Of a stretch of 64,000 bases of DNA, positions 58,901 to 64,000 are shown piece after piece. Position 1 is the stretch's first letter, and every line of letters starts with the position of its first letter. Location: the NCBI RefSeq assembly GCF_029229925.1, contig NZ_CP107254.1, positions 2,764,982 through 2,828,981 on the forward strand, given 5' to 3'. The translations under genes and the position numbers were made by a program. The notes below the pieces were generated by a model that was given only the letters and a program-made list of their open reading frames with translations, made no database searches and was not told the DNA's origin. This DNA comes from Halorhabdus sp. BNX81 (GTDB lineage: Archaea; Halobacteriota; Halobacteria; Halobacteriales; Haloarculaceae).

Positions 58901-60993
58901 CTACAGTCGACACAGCGCCGGCGGCCCACTTCCAGATCGACCTCACCGGGTGCGTCACCCATCTCGTCGGCGTGACCGGCAGCCTTCGCGACGTCGCGCT
59001 GATTGCCGCCCGCTTCGCCGATCGGGAACAGCGTGTGCACTGCGGGGGAGAGTTCCCGTTCCTCGGACTTCTCGGGGCGGCCCATCCGGTTGCCGATCCG
59101 GGTCGGCGCTCGCTCCCGGACATCGAAGGGGGCGATCTCGTTGACGGCCTCGATGGCGTTCTCCCCATCGTCGTACGTGCGGGCGCGCTCCGAGAGGTCC
59201 TCGATCGTCCACGTCCGCGTCAGATCGTCGTCAAAGCCCAGCGTCTCGACGAGCGGTCGCCAAGTCGGGACGATCAGCGAGGCCTCGGTCTGGGTGTGTT
59301 CGACCAGCAGGGATTCGAGGGTCCGCGTGGCGGTCTCACTCCGCGGGAGGACGAGATCGCCGGTCGTCGTCTCCGCTGATACGTCCCGGGCAGGTGGATC
59401 GGCGGCTGCACCGTCGCCAGTGACGATCTCGCCCTCGGCGATCGCGTCGGCCAGCGCGTCGATGTCCGCGACGCTCACGTCGTGATAGACGTAGGTGTAT
59501 TTCGGGTGCAGCGGCGCGTCGTACTCTCTGGCCCACTCGAGGGCTTCGGCCGGCGTCGGATCGTCGAGGTCGACCCCGACTGAGTCTGCCATCGCCTGAA
59601 CGTCCGCGCCGGCGGCCTCGAACTCCTGAACCCACCACTCGACAGTGTAGGCGGCCGGCGCGAGCGGGTGGTTGTTCTCGACGAACTCGCCGTAATTGAC
59701 GAGATATTCGCCCAGATCGAGGACTTTCTCGACGCCGTTGCGGACTTCCTTGGCCTCCGCGGGGTCGTCGATCCGCCGGACGTCGCCGTTGGCGAGCCGA
59801 ACCGTCGGCCCCTCGATGGTGTCGACTGGAACCACACCCGCCGCTTTCCCCGGGCGCTCAGTCTTGATCTGGGTCCCGGTCGCGAGAAAGTCATCGACGA
59901 GGTGCATCGTCGCCGGGTGGACGCCTGCGGTCGCGTTCCCGTGATTCCTGGCGCGGCCGTAGCGCAGTCGAAACCCACCCGATTCGCTCGGATGGGAGAA
60001 GACGGGGCGACCCGCGATGAGGTCCCGGAGGTACTTCTTCGAGGGGTCGGCTCGGGGTGGCCCCTCGGTTTCGCCTGGAGCGTCCTCGCCGTCGTCGGCC
60101 TCGTCGTCTGGGTCACCCGCGTCGGCCTCGTCGGTCGCTTCGTTGTCGTCTTCGCCGATCGTCCCGTCGATGAGATCCTGGAGCCACGGCCACTCGACCT
60201 CGTCGAGTTGGCGGGTGTACCGTTGGATCTTCGGGGCCTTGAGCGCGATCCCTTCGGCCATGACCAGGCACATCCCGCCCCTGGCGCTGTTGGAGTCGAC
60301 GCGTTCGAGGTCCCGGTAGCCCGAAACCTCCTCGTCGCCGGTGGCCTCGCCGTCGAGCATGATCGGCATGTTTTCGGCGATGTGACGGGTCTCCTTGTCC
60401 TTCGGCGAGTACTGGAGGCCGGTGTCCTCGTCGTAGAGCTCGATCTCCTCGACGTAGCGACCGATCTCCTCTTCCCGGGCGTGGTACTCTTCGATGTCCA
60501 GCAGCGTTCGCGCGTAGTCGGCCACGAGGACCGAGAGCGCCTGGGCAGTCCCGCCGGCGGAGCGGATCGGGCCGGCGTAGTAGACGTTGACGAACTGGGT
60601 ACCGTCGTCGTTGTCGAGGAGTTCGACGCGATCGATCCCCTCGATCGGCGCGGCGACGACCCCCTCGGTGAGAAGGGCGACGGCCGTCCGGACCGCGCCC
60701 TCGATCTTGCCCGCCTTCGTGTCGTAGTCGCCGACAGTCCCCTCGACGAAGTCCTCGACCAGGGCGAGGGCGGCCTCCTCGCGGGACATCTCGCCTTCGA
60801 GGTCACGGACGCGCTCGGCCACCCCGTCGATGCCGAGGATGTTCTCGACGCGGTCGGCCATGTCCTTGGCGACCGGGATCTCGACGTCGGTCGTCGGATC
60901 GCCACCCGCCTCCCGAGCGTTCCGGGCCACGTCCATCGCCCGGTCGAGTTCGTCTTCCAGGCGCGCGAAGTAGCGCTCGTCTTCCTCGCGCAT
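55957..60993 (-). CDS. polD2: DNA polymerase D large subunit DP2 with intein
   Basis: 1678 residues before splicing, 1190 after. N-terminal part (MREEDERYFARLEDELDRAM), an acidic insertion (about 275-315), a double-psi beta-barrel polymerase core, and a zinc module with many CxxC pairs (RRRCVDCRTETYRARCPDCG, YVCPDCDREV, CPRCET; also CLGCGEKYRRMPLTGTCREC near the end). The active site N-C-D-G-D-E-D is split by a 488-residue intein. The C-terminus ends DDTSRQTGIGDFM. PolD is the replicative polymerase of Euryarchaeota. It starts at the very next base after the PPC gene stop, in the oap operon. Confidence 0.95.
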   Translation of the reverse strand: MREEDERYFARLEDELDRAMDVARNAREAGGDPTTDVEIPVAKDMADRVENILGIDGVAERVRDLEGEMSREEAALALVEDFVEGTVGDYDTKAGKIEGAVRTAVALLTEGVVAAPIEGIDRVELLDNDDGTQFVNVYYAGPIRSAGGTAQALSVLVADYARTLLDIEEYHAREEEIGRYVEEIELYDEDTGLQYSPKDKETRHIAENMPIMLDGEATGDEEVSGYRDLERVDSNSARGGMCLVMAEGIALKAPKIQRYTRQLDEVEWPWLQDLIDGTIGEDDNEATDEADAGDPDDEADDGEDAPGETEGPPRADPSKKYLRDLIAGRPVFSHPSESGGFRLRYGRARNHGNATAGVHPATMHLVDDFLATGTQIKTERPGKAAGVVPVDTIEGPTVRLANGDVRRIDDPAEAKEVRNGVEKVLDLGEYLVNYGEFVENNHPLAPAAYTVEWWVQEFEAAGADVQAMADSVGVDLDDPTPAEALEWAREYDAPLHPKYTYVYHDVSVADIDALADAIAEGEIVTGDGAAADPPARDVSAETTTGDLVLPRSETATRTLESLLVEHTQTEASLIVPTWRPLVETLGFDDDLTRTWTIEDLSERARTYDDGENAIEAVNEIAPFDVRERAPTRIGNRMGRPEKSEERELSPAVHTLFPIGEAGGNQRDVAKAAGHADEMGDAPGEVDLEVGRRRCVDCRTETYRARCPDCGGTTETVYVCPDCDREVDPDESGRAECPRCETLASPTRMTTIDVGEVYQQAMDNVGEREVAFDVLKGVKGLTSKEKTPEPMEKGVLRAKHDISAFKDGTVRYDMTDLPVTSVRPAELDVTVEQFRELGYEADIRGDPLVHDDQLVELNVQDVVLSNGAAEHMLKTADFIDDLLESYYGLDPYYELDDRDDLVGELVFGMAPHTSAATVGRVIGFTSAAVGYAHPYFHAAKRRNCFHPETKVWFEDESDESRYQSIEQLVESRLDDPRMDDFGTVVEELPGTAHVPSIDSDGTPVRKPIEAVSKHPAPDHLLKIETKSGRTITVSQDHSMRRWEDGPEEVPASELTSGDRLPMPKSVDIEGTHRTYDLLSEFMALDRLSNEEVMIRGLGSERIKSLFDEATKSDQYLKPVAECLGVSDSTVYNWVNRDSVPVSVLTTLFDDVPSRVPSDVQLAVKRDSVTISRHLQLDESFATLLGYYAAEGFTRSTENCYQTTICIPDESARELVRQVIDESLSIEAYEENEWKMTVSSRLVAVLFDEVLGLGSSADGKQIPESILTAPDSVLRAFLSSYFSGDGSASSDRIEVRAHTVSDQLKDDLVAALKRFEIVPKIFRETRIPQTGEVADFYETEQEFETWVVKVTSENAARFAERIGFHLSRKSEALTVALESTELRTQRLCGDGGDVWLDEVSDIQVVESDVDHLYSLTVSDTHTLVANDLYTGQCDGDEDCVMLLMDGLLNFSRKYLPNQRGGRMDAPLVMSSRIDPAEIDDEAHNIDIVEQYPLELYEATREMAHPEDVDVKIAEDTLGTEDEYTGFAHTHDTSNIALGPDLSAYKTLGSMEDKMDAQLEISRKLRAVDETDVAERIIEYHFLPDLIGNLRAFSRQDVRCLGCGEKYRRMPLTGTCRECGGDVNLTVHEGSVNKYIDTATRVAEEFGAREYTKQRLEILDRSIKRVFEDDTSRQTGIGDFM
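56704..58167 (-). other. intein in PolD2 active site (LAGLIDADG homing endonuclease)
   Basis: 488 codons, from Cys (NCFHPETKVWFED) to Gln (VANDLYTGQ), followed by Cys+1 (CDGDEDCVM). Splicing blocks: A CFHPETKVWF; B TKSGRTITVSQDHSM; F/G SDTHTLVANDLYTGQ. The last residue is Gln instead of Asn and the residue before it is Gly instead of His; C-terminal Gln is known from archaeal Pol II inteins. Endonuclease motifs LLGYYAAEG and FLSSYFSGDG are both present with their acidic residues. A helix-turn-helix (LGVSDSTVYNWVNRDS) lies before them. GC is clearly lower than in the exteins. Confidence 0.93.
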
Positions 60994-61419
60994 CTACAGC
61001 GCCCAGAGATCGCCGCCGGTCGTCTCGTCGGGAACCCGTTCGAGCGATTCCTCGAACGTCCGGACGTACAGTTCACCGATGAACGTCTCCCCCGCGTCGA
61101 GGTGGCCGGCGATCGCCGTCCCGTCCTCCCGAGAGAGCACGACGTGCGTGTGCGCGAAGGGGTCACCGTCGACATCGAGCGAGATGTTCCCGACGCAGGC
61201 CGCGACTTCCAGCGGTTCGTCGAAGACCGTCTCGCGGTACTCCTCCTCGTCCTGATCGTAGTACCAGATCGTCGCCTCCTGGACGGTCCCCAGACCGAAG
61301 AAGACGGCTGCTTCGATGTCCTCGCTGCGGGCGAAGTCCTCGATCTGGCCGCGCCAGTCCTCGCCGTGGGTCAGGCTGGCGACGAACTCACGCGATCCGG
61401 TGAGCTCCCGGTAGTTCAT
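60994..61419 (-). CDS. PPC (DUF296) domain DNA-binding-type protein
   Basis: 141 residues from ATG 61419 (MNYRELTGSREFVASLTHGE). Strands and His-rich turn of the PPC/DUF296 fold: AAVFFGLGTVQEATIWYYDQ, NISLDVDGDPFAHTHVVLS, and GHLDAGETFIGELYVRTFEE; the HTHxxLS...GHL His set may bind metal. It is a trimeric fold also found in plant AT-hook proteins. Between oapC and polD2, so part of the same operon. Confidence 0.85.
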   Translation of the reverse strand: MNYRELTGSREFVASLTHGEDWRGQIEDFARSEDIEAAVFFGLGTVQEATIWYYDQDEEEYRETVFDEPLEVAACVGNISLDVDGDPFAHTHVVLSREDGTAIAGHLDAGETFIGELYVRTFEESLERVPDETTGGDLWAL

Positions 61420-61506
61420 GTGTCTACCCACGGCGACGAAGACAAAAAGGATTGCTCACGGGCCGCGGCGGCGGGGGCTAGCCGATCACAAAGTCCCCGA
61501 CCACGT

Positions 61507-62286
61507 TCAGTCCCGCCAGGTGTCAGGGACCTGGATCTGGTAGCGACCGTCCTCCTGAAGCGCGATGATGTACTCCTCGCGCTCGTAGAGCTCCATGAGG
61601 TTGAGTTCGTACTGGCCGGGTTCGACGATCCGGATGGACTCGAACTGATCGTTGAGTTCCTCACGTAGTTCGGCAAGGTCGGGGCGGTCTTCGGTCACCG
61701 TTCGGGGGTCGGCGGCTGGCTCTTCGCTGGCGATTCCGGCATCGCCACCTGTCGAACCGACGGCCACGTTGCCGGTCGATTCAGGGAGTTCATCCGGCGA
61801 GACGACGGCCGACCGGGCCGACGCCTGGGCTTCGTCCTCGATCCCGGCCGTGGGGCCAGTCCCGCTGCGGTTCGATTCGGTCGCCGTATCGGCCCGTGCG
61901 CTGTTTCTCGGCGTTCCCCCAGTGACCCCGTCCCCCGTTTCAGGTCGAGCCGTGGACGCTACGTCTTCGGTGTCGGTTGCAGCGCCAGCAACATCGCTCG
62001 GCCATGGTGACAGCGGATCAGCCTCGTCGGGATCGACGCCGGTCGCCGGTTTTTCATCACCGCCGATGAAGTTCTTGACCGTCTGGGCCGCGTTGCCGAC
62101 GGTCCGGGCGACCGAATCCTCGGATTGCGGTCGCTCAGGCGGCTCCGCGTCGGGGCCCGGCTCGGAAGCGGTGTCGCTGCCCGGGTGATACTGGAACGTG
62201 TTGCCAGCACACTCGGGACACCCCGAGAGCATCTCTGTGGAGCCGTCCTCGAAAACCGTGCCACACTCCGTACACTGGTGGGGCAT
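61507..62286 (-). CDS. oapC: origin-associated Zn-ribbon protein OapC
   Basis: 259 residues. N-terminal Zn ribbon (HQCTECGTVFEDGSTEMLSG and CPECAGNTF), a long low-complexity acidic/Ser/Thr middle (about 35-190), and a conserved C-terminal domain (ELREELNDQFESIRIVEPGQ, YELNLMELYEREEYIIALQE, DGRYQIQVPDTWRD). This matches COG3364/OapC, encoded beside oriC1 in haloarchaea. The 1-nt overlap with oapB (TAATG) shows coupling. Confidence 0.85.
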   Translation of the reverse strand: MPHQCTECGTVFEDGSTEMLSGCPECAGNTFQYHPGSDTASEPGPDAEPPERPQSEDSVARTVGNAAQTVKNFIGGDEKPATGVDPDEADPLSPWPSDVAGAATDTEDVASTARPETGDGVTGGTPRNSARADTATESNRSGTGPTAGIEDEAQASARSAVVSPDELPESTGNVAVGSTGGDAGIASEEPAADPRTVTEDRPDLAELREELNDQFESIRIVEPGQYELNLMELYEREEYIIALQEDGRYQIQVPDTWRD

Positions 62287-62672
62287 TATTTCCTGGAGAC
62301 GAGGGCGCTGATGAGCGTTTCGTCCTTGTGGAGTGTCTCGATCTGGTTGGCCGGCCCGATCACGGTGAGTTTCTTCGTCGACTCCTTGCCCATCAGCCGG
62401 TCGAGGAGACTCTTGTCTCTGGCCTCCGACTGGGGGTAGGTCTCGATCTCGATCCCGTTGAACTCGTCCGGACTGATCTCGGTCATCGTCACTTCGATCA
62501 ACCGTGACTCCTCGTCGGGACTGAGACCCTCCTCTAAGACAACGATGTTGCCGTCACGGACGCCATCCAGAATCATCCGGATCTTCTCCATGCTGGCCAT
62601 CCCGTCCATCCGCTGGCCGCTGATCAGGTCGATCTGGACACCGTCGCGTGCTTTGTTTGTGACTTCAGCCAT
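62286..62672 (-). CDS. oapB: origin-associated protein OapB (DUF2073)
   Basis: 128 residues (MAEVTNKARDGVQIDLISGQ). RMDGMASMEKIRMILDGVRD, NIVVLEEGLSPDEESRLIEV, FNGIEIETYP and LMGKESTKKLTVIGPANQIE are the family core. In Haloarcula, oapB next to oriC1 affects origin function, as I recall. Lies 6 nt after oapA. Confidence 0.85.
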   Translation of the reverse strand: MAEVTNKARDGVQIDLISGQRMDGMASMEKIRMILDGVRDGNIVVLEEGLSPDEESRLIEVTMTEISPDEFNGIEIETYPQSEARDKSLLDRLMGKESTKKLTVIGPANQIETLHKDETLISALVSRK

Positions 62673-62678
62673 CCTCGA

Positions 62679-63320
62679 TCACCCGAAGTACTCCGCGATC
62701 TTGTCGTAAACTTCGTCCATGTTGTCGCCTTCGAGCGCGGACAGCGGGACGGTCTCGTGTTGGGGGAAAGCGTTGCTGATCCGCTTGACACTGGAATCAT
62801 CGAGGTCGATCTTGTTAGCAAAGATCAACACCGGCAGGTCCTGGCTCTCGATGATGCCGATCAACATCGTGTTGACCTGCGTGAAGGGATCCTCGGCGGA
62901 ATCCAACACGTAGATGACACCGTCGACGTCCTCCCGGAGCCAGTGCATCGCTTCAGCGACACCCTCCGTGGCTTCACGGGATCGACGGACGGCATCGTCT
63001 TTCTCCATGTCGTGATCGAGGAACTCGGTGTAGTCGACCTTGGTCGTCACGCCCGGCGTGTCGACGATGTCGATCTGAACCGACTTGCCGTCACGTTCGA
63101 TCTCGACGTTCTCCTTGCGGCGCGCGCGTCTGGTTTCGTGTGGAACGGCACTTTCCGGCCCAACCGCGTCGCCGGTCCAGTCCCTGGCGATCCGATTCGC
63201 CAGAGTGGTTTTGCCGGCGTTGGGCGGTCCGTAGATGCCGATGCGTTTCGGATCCTGTTCTGAGAACAGGCTCGAAGCGGCACGTGAAATGCTGTCTCTG
63301 AGTTCTGTGAGCAGGCCCAT
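62679..63320 (-). CDS. oapA: origin-associated Era-like GTPase OapA
   Basis: 213 residues from ATG 63320 (MGLLTELRDSISRAASSLFS). G1 GPPNAGKTTLANR, G3 DIVDTPG, G4 FANKIDLDDSS, G5 PLSALEGDN; all intact. An in-frame GTG at 63380 would add a basic, non-conserved 20 residues. First gene of the oapABC-PPC-polD2 run, transcribed away from the origin region. A TATA-like ATATATAA (about 63398-63405) lies upstream on the minus strand. Confidence 0.88.
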   Translation of the reverse strand: MGLLTELRDSISRAASSLFSEQDPKRIGIYGPPNAGKTTLANRIARDWTGDAVGPESAVPHETRRARRKENVEIERDGKSVQIDIVDTPGVTTKVDYTEFLDHDMEKDDAVRRSREATEGVAEAMHWLREDVDGVIYVLDSAEDPFTQVNTMLIGIIESQDLPVLIFANKIDLDDSSVKRISNAFPQHETVPLSALEGDNMDEVYDKIAEYFG

Positions 63321-63649
63321 CCTATCCTCCCGCGCCCGAGCGAATCGGGGCATCTGCGCAAAAGACTTTCCCGAATTCACTTAACTGTACGTCAGACATA
63401 TATAACGAATTCTGAACGAACTGGCCGTTTCGGCGTACAATCGGTGTCAAACCCACCTTCTGTAATGATTTACTTCGAGAGAGGTATGACAGTAATGCTC
63501 CAGTGCCCGCTGTTGGTGGGTTCGGTTCGTGGCTGGATCCAAACCTATCCCGTTGGTGTTTGTTGTGTTTCGGCGTTCATTTTGTCGGCCCTGCTCGTCA
63601 CTACCACCAAAATCGTGATAGAGTGTGACTAGCGAATGGTCGGTTACAC

Positions 63650-63677
63650 CCCCCACCCCTTCGTTTCAAGTGGAACC
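63650..63677 (-). promoter_or_regulatory. origin recognition box (ORB) with G-string
   Basis: On the minus strand TTCCACTTGAAACGAAGGGG is followed by TGGGGGGTGT. This matches the haloarchaeal ORB pattern (TTCCAnTGGAAAC...GGGG) bound by Orc1/Cdc6, including the G-tract that sets orientation. Confidence 0.75.
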
Positions 63678-63810
63678 GTGCGAACCACCGGGTGGAGCGT
63701 GGGCTGATCGGGACCAGTCGTGGAACGTGGCGAAATCCCGCAGGTTTGCCGGCTTGGCCGCGATCCGACATTGTCGACGGGCGGATATGACGAATTTGTG
63801 ATGGTGACGC

Positions 63811-63832
63811 GGTATACAACAGTATATAATGG
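63811..63832. other. AT-rich tract, possible duplex unwinding element
   Basis: GGTATACAACAGTATATAAT within about 22 nt, between the ORB and a second ORB-like sequence. An AT-rich tract flanked by ORBs is the usual haloarchaeal origin layout; it could also simply be a promoter. Confidence 0.4.
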
Positions 63833-64000
63833 ATTGTGACTCACCCCAATTTCGGGATCATTTCCACTGGAGTCATCGTGCCGATCAGTGCCCTTCGCCA
63901 TGTGCTTCCTACTGTCGAATCGAACAGCGAAGATCCGAATTAAACGAGTAAAGCAACGAAATGGGACCGATCGCATACTGAAATCCCATGCCAAAGTATC

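Larger units (their letters stand above)
63321..64000. other. probable replication origin region (oriC1 side)
   Basis: 680 nt with no convincing gene; open frames here are short, Arg/Ser-rich shadows. It follows oapA, which in haloarchaea neighbours oriC1 and orc1/cdc6. It contains an origin recognition box with G-tract (63650-63677), a weaker related sequence (63862-63876) and an AT-rich tract (63811-63832). The orc1/cdc6 gene and further boxes are expected to the right of the window. Confidence 0.7.

Noticed and set aside
59668..61668. 666-residue plus-strand open frame opposite polD2 and the PPC gene
   Set aside because: It mirrors the codon pattern of polD2 and has no recognisable motif; the minus strand has clear PolD motifs throughout.
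63862..63885. Second complete ORB
   Set aside because: TTTCCACTGGAG matches the core half, but the G-tract in the right place is missing, so it is not listed as a site.
1..64000. CRISPR array
   Set aside because: No series of regularly spaced direct repeats of 24-40 nt was seen. The only regular repeats are gene-sized (Tat paralogs, protease tips).

Overview
The window is haloarchaeal chromosome, most like Halorhabdus or a close relative. The evidence is a high-GC backbone of acidic proteins, leaderless genes with TATA boxes about 27 nt upstream of the start codon, many twin-arginine (Tat) secreted proteins and lipoproteins, and archaeal replication genes (PCNA, PriL, Hjc, RPA, PolD, OapABC). 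The genus is an inference from gene content, not a database result.

Layout. 1-10.4 kb is ordinary chromosome: an RDD membrane protein (cut by the window edge), a Bat-type regulator, AIM24, a histidine kinase, an HTH regulator, a LolA-like lipoprotein, a nuclease lipoprotein, a LURP-one protein, a HAD phosphatase, a GT87 glycosyltransferase and a cyclophilin-like protein. 10.4-27.5 kb is a lower-GC accessory island. It holds a 1.5-kresidue secreted subtilase with duplicated bactofilin-like tails, several orphan Tat proteins, pieces of broken genes (including a chimera of two 5' gene ends that both have intact copies in this window), an intact Ski2/Hel308-like helicase, a universal stress protein, and three tandem Tat paralogs. 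The third paralog is split by a 2.25-kb mobile unit with an exact 5-bp target duplication. 27.5-31.2 kb is backbone again: hjc, priL and pcn.

31.3-37.8 kb is the most striking region. A long secreted HExxH metalloprotease with calcium-binding repeats is followed by a Tat lipoprotein. After it comes a tandem series of short ORFs that repeat only the C-terminal end of the protease, each followed within 1-2 nt (or by overlap) by another diverged exported protein, mostly lipoproteins. Three of the four short ORFs overlap the previous gene by exactly 14 nt. The layout resembles a polymorphic toxin gene with orphan toxin-tip/immunity cassettes. That function is inference; the repeat architecture is visible in the sequence.

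37.9-55.9 kb is mainly housekeeping: a TRAM protein, a membrane protein with 13 DUF1508-type repeats, leuS, a lone TnpB element, tRNA-His, an RHH regulator, the rpa3/rpap3 pair, an ABC exporter, an atypical SDR and a second TRAM protein. 55.9-63.3 kb is the replication cluster oapA-oapB-oapC-PPC-polD2, with a 488-residue intein in the PolD active site. The last 0.7 kb has no convincing gene, carries an origin recognition box and an AT-rich tract, and is probably part of oriC1, with orc1/cdc6 expected just beyond the window.
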